From JACDEA01 sp963742585 (lineage in GTDB: Bacteria; Actinomycetota; Acidimicrobiia; Acidimicrobiales; JACDEA01), in assembly GCA_963742585.1 (NCBI GenBank), contig CAVUMI010000004.1, forward strand, positions 186,001 to 250,000: DNA of 64,000 nt, read 5' to 3'. The position numbers and the translations under genes are program-made. Positions 27,758-35,374 of this stretch are shown here, in pieces; the stretch's first letter is position 1, and each line of letters begins with the position of its first letter. The notes under the pieces were generated by a model. That model worked only from the letters and a program-made list of their open reading frames with translations. It searched no databases and was not told the origin of the DNA.

Positions 27758-28647
27758 GGGGGGTGTGCTCGCGCCTGAGCCGCGCCGATGACGGCGAGGT
27801 CGGGATGGACGAGTCCGAAGACCTGTTCGTCGCGGCTGAGCCCTTTCAGCTCGTGTCGCCCGAGATCATTGACCGACACGTCGGTGGGTAGCTGGTCGGC
27901 CACCAGCTGGTACGTGGCTTGCGACAGCAGCACCTGCCCGCCCACCGCAAGCCCGCGGACGCGGGCGGCGCGGTTGACGGTGGTGCCGAAGTAGTCGCCG
28001 TCGCGCAGCTGTGCCTCGCCGGTGTGCAGTGCGACGCGCACGCGAACGTCGAGGTCGCCGGGCCACGGTTCCGCGCCCAGCACACGTTGGAGTTCGAGTG
28101 CGGCGAGCACGCCATCGGTAGCGCGCACGAACACCGACAACGTCGCGTCGCCCTCACCGGCTGACTTGATCAGCCGGCCGCGGTGGTTCTCGACAACGTC
28201 AGCGATCAGCACCTCATGGCGCGTGAGCGCATCGCCCATGGCGTCGGGTTGCGCGTCCCACATCGCCGTCGAGCCCTCGATGTCGGTGAGCATGAAGGTG
28301 ACGACGCCGACGGGCAGGTCGCCCTCATGGCGCGAGCGGAGACGCTGGATCAGTTCACTGGCCGACGCGGGTCGTCGGGCAGGGTCGATCGCGAGCCCGC
28401 GCCGTACCGCGCCGGCCAGTGGGTGGACACCGGTTGGGAGTCGCTGTTGCCAGGTGCAGCACCGTCGAGCAAAGCGAAGGTCGTCGCGGCCAGGCCAAAG
28501 ATGTCGGCAGCTGGTGTTGGCATACCGCCGGCGGCGACCTCGGGGGCGAGGTAGCCCCGCGTACCGGACCCGACCCGGCGCTCTCCGCCCCACGACGAGA
28601 TGCCGAAATCCACGAGGACCACGCGACCGTTTTGTGTCAACACGCAA
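27649..28647 (-). CDS. Class III nucleotide cyclase domain (frame fragment)
   Basis: In phase from about 28440 to 27768. It opens with the end of the kinase (VHPLAGAVRRGLAIDPARRP). The cyclase follows: VTFMLTDIEGSTAMWDA with metal-binding aspartate, KSAGEGDATLSVF, VRVALHTGEAQLRDGDYFG and TVNRAARVRGLAVGGQVLLS. These match adenylate/guanylate cyclase catalytic cores that sit N-terminal to ATPases in actinobacterial regulators. The paralogous domain in the first giant protein (about 32000-32560) is near identical, so the kinase-cyclase block was duplicated. Purine specificity is not evident. Confidence 0.75.
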   Translation of the reverse strand: MRVDTKRSRGPRGFRHLVVGRRAPGRVRYAGLPRPRGRRRRYANTSCRHLWPGRDDLRFARRCCTWQQRLPTGVHPLAGAVRRGLAIDPARRPASASELIQRLRSRHEGDLPVGVVTFMLTDIEGSTAMWDAQPDAMGDALTRHEVLIADVVENHRGRLIKSAGEGDATLSVFVRATDGVLAALELQRVLGAEPWPGDLDVRVRVALHTGEAQLRDGDYFGTTVNRAARVRGLAVGGQVLLSQATYQLVADQLPTDVSVNDLGRHELKGLSRDEQVFGLVHPDLAVIGAAQARAHPPCSSRGQATSGLRCRRSWVAPRRSLSVWTFSNNSGW

Positions 28648-29129
28648 TTGGCCGGCTTCACGTCGCCATGGACGATCGACGGCTCGTGGCGATGCAGGTG
28701 GTCGAGCGCCTCAGCGACCTGCGCTAAGTACGACACCACGGTTCCGGTCGCGAGGCCCGGATCGCCATGCTGCTCGAGGACGCTTGCGAGGTTGGTGCCA
28801 TCGATCCAGTCCATGACGATCACGTAGCGGTCATCGACGAAGAAGTCGTCGCGCACAAGCGGAACGCCGGCGTGCGGCGTCAGCCCGAGGAGGATGCGGG
28901 CCTCGGACAGCAGCGCGTCGCGCTCCTCGGCCGACCCAACGGGGCGGACCTTCAACGCGACCAGCCGCGCGTGCTGATGATCCATCGCCCGGTACACCTG
29001 ACCCTGGCTGCCCTCGCCGATCATCTCGAGCGGTTCGTAGCGCTCCTTCCAGCGCGAGCCCGCAGCGACCTCGGGTGGTCGCGCCAGAGGGCCTACACCC
29101 TGCGTTGCGTCATCGGTCAGGTCGTCCAC
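28350..29129 (-). CDS. Ser/Thr protein kinase domain, N-terminus of the second giant protein
   Basis: The GTG start at 29129 follows the TAA of the preceding remnant by five bases. Kinase features are a glycine loop MIGEGSQGQVYRAMD, the lysine in VALKV, the catalytic loop VHGDVKPANCVL, the metal motif VDFGISSWGG and the APE segment YLAPEVAAG. The arginine of the usual HRD is replaced (HGD), a variant common in bacterial kinases. In phase to about 28440, where it moves to the cyclase frame. It is a paralogue of the kinase in the first giant protein, with about 85% similar residues. Substrates may include the FHA protein at 34614. Confidence 0.82.
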   Translation of the reverse strand: MDDLTDDATQGVGPLARPPEVAAGSRWKERYEPLEMIGEGSQGQVYRAMDHQHARLVALKVRPVGSAEERDALLSEARILLGLTPHAGVPLVRDDFFVDDRYVIVMDWIDGTNLASVLEQHGDPGLATGTVVSYLAQVAEALDHLHRHEPSIVHGDVKPANCVLTQNGRVVLVDFGISSWGGERRVGSGTRGYLAPEVAAGGMPTPAADIFGLAATTFALLDGAAPGNSDSQPVSTHWPARYGAGSRSTLPDDPRRPVN

Positions 29130-29134
29130 GGCCG

Positions 29135-29275
29135 TTACGAGCCTGCGCTTGCCAGTTCGGCGACAAGTCGCTCGCCACGGTCAATGTGCGCCTGCGCGTC
29201 CATCGTCAGTGCAGCGCCAGAACTTGCTGAGCGAGAGTCACAGCCCGAGACCGATCCTCGGCAGCGGCACGCGCG
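29135..29275 (-). pseudogene. TPR-tail remnant after a module deletion
   Basis: Just after the end of the first giant protein's TPR domain the linker starts (SRVPLPR) but runs straight into AAEDRSRAVTLAQQVLAL and, one frame on, TMDAQAHIDRGERLVAEL. This is the usual tail of the next TPR unit (compare EDRPRAV and ARTMEAQLYIDVGERLVRE at 17.7 kb). The AAA domain and most of a TPR are missing between them. The junction lies in GCCGCTGCCGAG, which encodes both VPLPR and AAE in different frames, so microhomology deletion is plausible. An assembly collapse of repeated modules would look the same. Confidence 0.6.
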
Positions 29276-31205
29276 AGAGCTCACGGACCAGCGCCTCGCC
29301 GCACTCGATGTCCGCCGGGACCGCCATCGACCGCGCCAACTCAAGCCCCTCGTCGGCCAGGACCAAGGCCTGCGCGGCATCGTTCGCCCGGCCCCGCTGG
29401 ACGAGCAGCCGCGCCCAGCCATACCGCACCCGCGGTCCCCAGATCGAGCGGAGGCGATCGCACATGTCGCGCGCCGCGGTGAACCACTTCTCGGCATCGT
29501 CCCAGTCACCCAGCGTCGTCGCGAGAAGCCCGAGATAGAACGCCACCGGCCCCTTGTCGAGCGCGGCGGTGGCGTCAACTTGGCTGGCGAACGGAAGCAG
29601 CAGCTCGGTTAGGACGCGCGCCGCGGCTTCGTCGTCGAGTTGCGCGGCGACGTGCGCCCACGCCGTTACGACACTCAGCCATGTCGCGTCCTGCGGAATG
29701 TCGGCGAAGCCCGATGCCAGGACGGGCGCCATCAGGTCGCGCGCTTCGCCCTCGCGGCCGAGCGCGATGTACGCGATCGACAGGCCGGCGAGCGCGGCCG
29801 AATTCACATCTGTGTCGAGCAGCGGCTGGACGGTCTCGACGATCCCTTCCATTTCGCCCCGGAACCACCAGAGGCCGAAGAGTTGCGCGCCGTACCAGAC
29901 GATGGCATCGGGATCACCCGCCGCCTCGCCGGCGGCGAGCGCGTCGATCATCAATGTTTCCGCCTCGGCCAGCCGGCCCGTGCCGAGCGCGCGCATCGCC
30001 CGTTGTACGCGGGCGACCCAGACGAAGAGCGGCTGGCCGAGTTGGCCGGCGATCTGCTCGAGCGCTTCGAGACTGGCATCGGCGGCCTCGCCGTTGCCCA
30101 GTTGAACGTGGCTCGAGGGCGCGAATGCTTGCGCGAGGGCGGCGAGGTAAGGGTCATCCAACTTCTCAGCAATTGCGCCCAATTCGCTGAGGTTGGCCAG
30201 TCGTTCGGGCGCCACCGAGTCCGGGAACCAGATCGTGTTGTTGCGGCCGGAGAGGACGTCGCCAAGGGTTCGCAGGTCACCAAGTCGCCTGGCCATCGCC
30301 AGCGCGTCGTCGCTCAGTTGGACGCGGCGGGTGATATCGGTGTCCGCCTTGATGAGTTTCAAGCCAAGGGCGGCCATGGCGCGGGCGCGCAACGTGCTGT
30401 CCGTCGGTACGAGCAACTTGAGCGCGCGCTCGAACAACGCAATTCCGGGGAGGTCGACGGTCATGTCGGCCGTCGGGCGGGTGATGACAAGAGCAGCGCG
30501 CGTGAGGCGTTCGCCGTCACCGAGTGCCTCGGCCAGCTCGCCGGCGGCAAACGCGGCCTCGCGATAGGCCGCGCCACCGGCGCGCCGCCGCGCTTCGGCC
30601 AATCCGATGAACGCATCGCAGCGCTGCACCCGGTCCATCGGGTCGATCAGGTCAAGCGCCCCTTCGAACAAACCGATCGCGTCGTCGTGGGCTTGTTGGG
30701 CAAGGGCAGCGTCGCCGGCGCGCAACATGTACTTGAGCGCCTTCGCGCCCTCGGTCTCAGACAGTGTGAAGTGCTGGGCAAGGACGCCGAGGTACGGGTC
30801 CAGATCGAGTGCATGTTCGTGCTCCATCGCCTCGCCGACCTCGGCGTGCAGAAGCCGACGCCGCGGCGTCGTGATCTCGTCGTATACGGCCTGTCTGATC
30901 AAGGCGTGGGCGAAGCGGTAGACGCCCGGACCGACCTGCTGGACGAGTCCCGCGCCGGTTGCGCCGCTCGAGGCCCTCGAGGGCGTCACCGTTCGTGAAG
31001 CACTGCTCGAGCACGGCGAACTCCACCTCGAGGCCGACAACCGCCGCGGTGGACAGAACGGCGCGGACCGATGGCTCAAGGCGCGACAACCGCCGGCGGA
31101 TGACGTCCCGGGCGATCTCGGGCACCGCCAGCTGATCCTCGACGAGGTCCGACGTCCAGCGGCCGTTCTCGAGGTAGATCGCGCCGGTCTCGGCGAGGTG
31201 AGCAA
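29238..31205 (-). CDS. TPR domain of the first giant signalling protein (frame fragment)
   Basis: In phase from about 30965 to 29275. It continues the AAA domain of the 30757-34608 frame: GLVQQVGPGVYRFAHALIRQ is the last ATPase-associated block. TPR-like repeats follow: ALAQQAHDDAIGLFEGALD, DGERLTRAALVITRP, ALGLKLIKADTDITRRVQLS, and CDRLRSIWGPRVRYGWARLL. The frame stops at VPLPRIGLGL, one codon set past the linker. The same repeat order is seen in units 3 and 4 of the array, so this is a subtype B unit. Confidence 0.75.
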   Translation of the reverse strand: MLTSPRPARSTSRTAAGRRTSSRISWRCPRSPGTSSAGGCRALSHRSAPFCPPRRLSASRWSSPCSSSASRTVTPSRASSGATGAGLVQQVGPGVYRFAHALIRQAVYDEITTPRRRLLHAEVGEAMEHEHALDLDPYLGVLAQHFTLSETEGAKALKYMLRAGDAALAQQAHDDAIGLFEGALDLIDPMDRVQRCDAFIGLAEARRRAGGAAYREAAFAAGELAEALGDGERLTRAALVITRPTADMTVDLPGIALFERALKLLVPTDSTLRARAMAALGLKLIKADTDITRRVQLSDDALAMARRLGDLRTLGDVLSGRNNTIWFPDSVAPERLANLSELGAIAEKLDDPYLAALAQAFAPSSHVQLGNGEAADASLEALEQIAGQLGQPLFVWVARVQRAMRALGTGRLAEAETLMIDALAAGEAAGDPDAIVWYGAQLFGLWWFRGEMEGIVETVQPLLDTDVNSAALAGLSIAYIALGREGEARDLMAPVLASGFADIPQDATWLSVVTAWAHVAAQLDDEAAARVLTELLLPFASQVDATAALDKGPVAFYLGLLATTLGDWDDAEKWFTAARDMCDRLRSIWGPRVRYGWARLLVQRGRANDAAQALVLADEGLELARSMAVPADIECGEALVRELSRVPLPRIGLGL

Positions 31206-34200
31206 GGACCTCGCGCACGAACAGCGGCACGCCGCCGGTGGCGTCGTGCACCACGCGGGCGAGCCGCCTCCCGCGATCGTCCAGCGTGTGGCCCGCAGCC
31301 GCGGTTACCAACGCAGCGACCGCCGACTCATCCAGGCCCCGTAGGGCGATCGAGGTCGCGCCGTCGCGCCGGAGGTCAGCGATGGTTTCGGCCAGCGCGT
31401 CTGAGACCTCGGTGTCCCGGTAGGTGGTGAGCAGGAACGCCCGTCCAAGCTGGTCGGAGCCAGCGACGTGACGAAGCAGCTGAAGCGTCGGGGCAGCCGC
31501 CCAATGCATGTCTTCGAGCGCGAGCAGCAAGGGACGATCGACCGCCGATGCGCCGAGCCATGACGCCACCGACTCGAACAATCGCCACCGCTCGGTTTGC
31601 GGGTCGGAGGAGAGCGGGGCGGGCAGTCCGGGCACGCGGTCGGCAAGCTCGGGAAGCAGCCGGCTGAGCTCGCCGGGCCACTTGCCCAGCGTGGCCACCA
31701 GGTCCTGGTCCTCGGCGTGCTCCACGTGCCAGCGCAGCGCCTCGACGAAGGGCTTGTACGGCACGGCCAAGCCCTCGTCGCAGCGGCCAGCCAGTACGAG
31801 GGCACCGTCGGCGTGCGCGCCATCAACGAGTTGGGTCACCAAACTCGACTTCCCGATGCCCGGCTCACCGGCGACGAACGCAACGCTGGACCGACCCGCG
31901 CCCGCTCCCGACCAGCTGGCGCGCAGCGCAGAAAGTTCCGCATCCCGGCCGACGAACACGGCTTGTTCGTCGCGCGTGAGCGCGCGCGGCAGCGGGACAA
32001 CCGGCATCACCCTCGCCAGGCCCGTCGCGTGCCGTGCCACGAGGTCGGGGTGCTCGAGTTCGAAGACCTGTTCGTCCCGGCTCAACCCTTTGAGCTGGTG
32101 ACGCCCAAGGTCGCGGAGCGACACGCCGGTTGGGAGTTGGTCGGCCACAACCTGGTAGGTGGCTTGCGACAACATCACCTGCCCGCCTACGGCGAGGCCA
32201 CGTAGTCGGGCGGCCCGATTGACGGTGGTTCCGAAGTAATCGCCGTCACGTAGCTGTGCTTCGCCCGTGTGAAGCGCGACGCGGACGCGGACCGCGAGGC
32301 CGCCGGGCCACGGCTCGGCGGCAAGTACACGCTGCAGCTCGAGAGCAGCAGGGACCGCATCGGTGGCGCGAATGAAAACCGACAGCGTCGCGTCGCCTTC
32401 GCCCGCCGACTTGATGAGCCGGCCCCGAAGGTTGTCGACGACATCGACGATCAGTTCTTCGTGGCGGACCAATGCCTCGGCCATGGCCTCGGGATTCGTG
32501 TCCCACATCGCGGTCGAACCCTCGATGTCGGTGAGCATGAACGTGACGACGCCGACGGGAAGGTCGCCGTCGTGACGCGAACGCAGACGCTGGACCAGCT
32601 CACCGGCCGACGCGGGCCGGCGGGTCGGGTCGATCGCCAAGCCCCGACGCACGGCCGCCGCCAGCGGGTGAACGCTCGACGGAATGTTCCCCTCTGCACC
32701 CGGCGCGACGCCGTCGAGCAGCGCGAAGGTGGTCGCGGCCAGGCCAAAGATGTCGGCCGCCGGCGTGGGCAGATCCCCCGCGGCAACCTCGGGCGCGAGA
32801 TAACCACGCGTCCCCGATCCCACGCGGCGCTCACCACCCCACGACGAGATACCGAAGTCCACGAGGACGACACGACCCTCGGCCGTCAGCACGCAATTCG
32901 CCGGCTTCACGTCGCCGTGGACGATCGGTGGGTTGTGGCTGTGAAGGTGGTCCAGTGCTTCCGCTACTTGCGCGAGGTACGCGACGACGGTTCCTGTCGC
33001 CAGACCCGGATCGCCGCGTTGTTCGAGGATGTCGGCGAGATTGGTGCCGTCGATCCAGTCCATGACGATCACATAGCGCTCGTCGATGAAGAAGTCGTCG
33101 CGCACGAGTGGTACGCCCGCGTGCGGTCGCAGGCCGAGGAGGATACGGGCCTCGGACAACAGCGCAGCGCGCTCCTCGGGTGATCCCACCGCCCGCACCT
33201 TCAGCGCGACGACGCGGTCGTGCTGGTGGTCCATCGCCCGGTACACCTGGCCCTGGCTGCCCTCGCCGATCATCTCGAGCGGCTCGTAGCGCTCCTTCCA
33301 GCGCGCCCCGGCCTCGATTGCCGACCCCGCGCCGTCCGACTCGACCGCGTGCGTCGCGCCCTCAGGTTCGAGGACCCACACCGGGCCGCGGCCGGTGAAG
33401 TGCAAGGTGGAGCCGGGGATCACGAGGTCGCGGACGAGTTGGCTGACGACAACCTCGCCGGCCTGCGCCTCGCTGGCCAGACGAGCCGCTTCAGCCAGCG
33501 GCGCGCCGCTAGGCGCGTCGCCCATGACCTCGCACACGCCGGTGTGGATGCCGACACGACCCAGCGACCGCAGCGCGGCCGCACATCCGACGGCGCGCGC
33601 CGGCCCGTCGAAGACTGCGACCACTCCTGCCCCCGTCGCGGCCACCCGCCGGCCGCGGAACCGTTCAAACTCCGCCGTCACCTTCCGCTCGATGTCCGTT
33701 GTTCGTCCACTTTCGACGTCGAACACCAGCACCGTCGCCAATATCGAGTCCGGCGGGCCCCGCGCCGGACGCACGCCGGTGATGAACTCCTCCATCTCAT
33801 CGGCCAGCGCATCAGCGTCGCCGTACCAAGGGATGTGGTCGACGCCCTCCAGCTCCACCAACCTGGCGTTGGGGATGTGCGAAGCGAGATATCGCCCGTG
33901 GTCGATACCAACCGCGGGATCGGCCTTGCGATGGCAGACGAGCGTGGGGACGCTGATCGTTGGCAACACCGCGCGTAGGTCGATCAGGGCGTTCATCCGC
34001 ATGAGCGCACGCATCGCGCTCGGACTGGCGCTCTGGCGCTCGTACTGGTTGAACCAGCGCAGAAACTCCTCGTCGCCGATCTTGCTCTGCATGAGGAGCG
34101 GCAGGGTCAGCGTCGCTGGGGTGCCCCACGTCTCGACCACCGCATCGCTGATCTGCTCCCAGACCTCGTCGGTGGGCGCGGTCGGGAGATCAGGTCGGGC

Positions 34201-34608
34201 GACGAAACTCGGCGCCGTGCCGTACAGAACGAGGCCGAGAGTGCGTTCGGGGTGCATCGCCGCGAACAACGCGGCGGTCGAACCGCCGTCGGAGATGCCG
34301 GCGATGAACGCCTTCTCGAAGCCCACCGCGTCCATCACTGCCCGCAGGTCGTCGACCCGCTCCTCGAGCGTCGGTATCCCCACGTCGCGGTCGGACAGCC
34401 CGGTTCCCCGCTTGTCGAAGGCGACGATTCGCGAAAACGATCCGAGGCGTCCGGCGAAGTGGGCGAACCCTGGGTCCTCCCACTGCACGTCGAGGTTGCT
34501 GGCGATGGGCGGCACACCGACGAGCGGGATCGAGCCATCGCCGAAGAACTGATAGGCGACGTGGACGTCTCCGCTGCGGGCGTACCGCGTCTCGGGGACG
34601 CCCGCCAC
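30757..34608 (-). CDS. Hydrolase-kinase-cyclase-AAA signalling protein (first giant protein, N-terminal part)
   Basis: 1283-residue frame; in phase to about 30965, then continues in the 29238-31205 frame (joined about 1,790 residues). Domains: alpha/beta hydrolase 1-280 (GxSxG at GISDG 104-108, FDKRGTGLSD upstream, late VDHIPWYG); a degenerate cyclase-like domain 288-415 (VLVFDVESGRTTD, VGIHTGV); Ser/Thr kinase 440-680 (GEGSQGQVY, K470, HGDVKPAN 564-571, DFGISSW); class III cyclase 685-850 (TDIEGST, SAGEGDA, HTGEA); linker VPLPRALTRDEQAVFVGR 871-888; AAA ATPase with Walker A GEPGIGKSS. The hydrolase domain may act as a ligand sensor, as in RsbQ-like or strigolactone-type receptors. It starts 5 bases after the FHA gene. 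Confidence 0.85.
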   Translation of the reverse strand: MAGVPETRYARSGDVHVAYQFFGDGSIPLVGVPPIASNLDVQWEDPGFAHFAGRLGSFSRIVAFDKRGTGLSDRDVGIPTLEERVDDLRAVMDAVGFEKAFIAGISDGGSTAALFAAMHPERTLGLVLYGTAPSFVARPDLPTAPTDEVWEQISDAVVETWGTPATLTLPLLMQSKIGDEEFLRWFNQYERQSASPSAMRALMRMNALIDLRAVLPTISVPTLVCHRKADPAVGIDHGRYLASHIPNARLVELEGVDHIPWYGDADALADEMEEFITGVRPARGPPDSILATVLVFDVESGRTTDIERKVTAEFERFRGRRVAATGAGVVAVFDGPARAVGCAAALRSLGRVGIHTGVCEVMGDAPSGAPLAEAARLASEAQAGEVVVSQLVRDLVIPGSTLHFTGRGPVWVLEPEGATHAVESDGAGSAIEAGARWKERYEPLEMIGEGSQGQVYRAMDHQHDRVVALKVRAVGSPEERAALLSEARILLGLRPHAGVPLVRDDFFIDERYVIVMDWIDGTNLADILEQRGDPGLATGTVVAYLAQVAEALDHLHSHNPPIVHGDVKPANCVLTAEGRVVLVDFGISSWGGERRVGSGTRGYLAPEVAAGDLPTPAADIFGLAATTFALLDGVAPGAEGNIPSSVHPLAAAVRRGLAIDPTRRPASAGELVQRLRSRHDGDLPVGVVTFMLTDIEGSTAMWDTNPEAMAEALVRHEELIVDVVDNLRGRLIKSAGEGDATLSVFIRATDAVPAALELQRVLAAEPWPGGLAVRVRVALHTGEAQLRDGDYFGTTVNRAARLRGLAVGGQVMLSQATYQVVADQLPTGVSLRDLGRHQLKGLSRDEQVFELEHPDLVARHATGLARVMPVVPLPRALTRDEQAVFVGRDAELSALRASWSGAGAGRSSVAFVAGEPGIGKSSLVTQLVDGAHADGALVLAGRCDEGLAVPYKPFVEALRWHVEHAEDQDLVATLGKWPGELSRLLPELADRVPGLPAPLSSDPQTERWRLFESVASWLGASAVDRPLLLALEDMHWAAAPTLQLLRHVAGSDQLGRAFLLTTYRDTEVSDALAETIADLRRDGATSIALRGLDESAVAALVTAAAGHTLDDRGRRLARVVHDATGGVPLFVREVLAHLAETGAIYLENGRWTSDLVEDQLAVPEIARDVIRRRLSRLEPSVRAVLSTAAVVGLEVEFAVLEQCFTNGDALEGLERRNRRGTRPAGRSGRLPLRPRLDQTGRIRRDHDAAASASARRGRRGDGARTCTRSGPVPRRPCPALHTV

Positions 34609-34613
34609 GGCGG

Positions 34614-35228
34614 CTAGAGAGCCTTGAGTTCTGAGAGATTCACCGCGCCGCGGGCCAGGGCTTCGTTGGCGAGTTGCACCCTGCGGCGCTCATCGCTCTC
34701 AACGATGCCGAACTTGTCATAGAGGCGAACCAAGTGCTTTTTGATCGCATCTTCGGACACAACAAGCGCTTCAGCGATACGGCGAATCGACCCGGGCTCG
34801 GTGAACACATCGCCGCCCACCAGGGGCCGGCACAGCTCAACGAGCACATCGCGTTCGCGCGGTGTCAGCGTTGGTGGCGTACCGATGGCGTCGGTACCGG
34901 TGCGGTGATCGGTGCCCGGCCCGCGGAAGACGAGGCGGGTACGGCCGAGGCGAATCTCGTCACCGGCCTTGAGGACCTGGTCACCGCCGATGCGCTGGCC
35001 GTTGACCTGCGTTCCGTTGCGTGAGCCCAGATCGCGGATCGACCAGCGGGTGCCTACACGCTCGAGCACGCAGTGCAGGCGAGACACGGTCGAGTCGTCG
35101 CTGAGCACGACGTCGTTGGTCGCGTCCTTGCCGATGCAGAGGTCGTCGACGCCCAGTGGCAGAAGCTCAGGACCAGACGAACCCCACACCTCGATCCATC
35201 CGGTTTCCAAGTACGCCCCCGATACCAC
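34614..35228 (-). CDS. FHA-domain protein with C-terminal helix-turn-helix
   Basis: 204 residues. The FHA domain occupies about residues 25-105, with phosphothreonine-binding blocks IGKDATNDVVL, STVSRLHCVLE and LGSRNGTQVNG. A helix-turn-helix region follows: LTPRERDVLVELCRPL, IRRIAEALVVSEDAIKKHLV, RLYDKFGI, like LuxR-type domains. So it is a candidate DNA-binding protein switched by phosphorylation. It is the first gene of the signalling operon; the next gene encodes a protein with a Ser/Thr kinase 5 bases later. Its upstream region, shared with a divergent secreted-protein gene, carries the GGGACA-CCCC-GGGG motif, a possible binding site for this protein. Confidence 0.87.
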   Translation of the reverse strand: MVSGAYLETGWIEVWGSSGPELLPLGVDDLCIGKDATNDVVLSDDSTVSRLHCVLERVGTRWSIRDLGSRNGTQVNGQRIGGDQVLKAGDEIRLGRTRLVFRGPGTDHRTGTDAIGTPPTLTPRERDVLVELCRPLVGGDVFTEPGSIRRIAEALVVSEDAIKKHLVRLYDKFGIVESDERRRVQLANEALARGAVNLSELKAL

Positions 35229-35252
35229 TTACCAGCAGGGTATCCCCTTATA

Positions 35253-35277
35253 GGGACAGTGGCCTCCCCGAGTGGGG
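35253..35277. promoter_or_regulatory. GGGACA-N7-CCCC-N4-GGGG motif (copy C)
   Basis: Located in the 146-base gap between the divergent FHA regulator (start 35228) and the secreted propeller gene (start 35375). All three copies in the window keep the same block spacing with a T before CCCC. Unlike copies A and B, this one is not part of a duplicated promoter, so its conservation argues for function. Confidence 0.45.
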
Positions 35278-35374
35278 GTCCGGTTTGGGGCTCGACGGGG
35301 CATTACGCCTAGGCGGTGGGCGGCGCACGCTCAATGAATCGCCAGCACGGCGCTGGTGTATTGGGGGTTCCGAC

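Larger units (their letters stand above)
15019..29129 (-). other. Proposed single giant modular protein: kinase-cyclase-NB-ARC/TPR-(AAA-TPR)x4
   Basis: From 29129 down to 15019 the minus strand codes continuously once about ten single-base shifts are allowed for. There is no domain-boundary stop/start anywhere. The order is Ser/Thr kinase, class III cyclase, NB-ARC ATPase with TPR, then four AAA-TPR units. Each unit is joined to the TPR before it by the linker VPLPRLLTRAEQF; at 25546, 22904 and 20270 an open frame spans the junction on both sides. At 17660 the frame opens about 25 residues before the linker (GTG at 17724). The shifts fall inside TPR regions, not at linkers. The joined product would be about 4,700 residues. 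Alternatively these are several genes whose starts are hidden, but no start or ribosome site is visible at the linkers. Confidence 0.55.

Noticed and set aside
33395..34552. A 385-codon plus-strand frame opposite the hydrolase-kinase protein
   Set aside because: It has only Ser/Arg/Thr-rich low-complexity sequence and is antisense to a well-conserved hydrolase domain.
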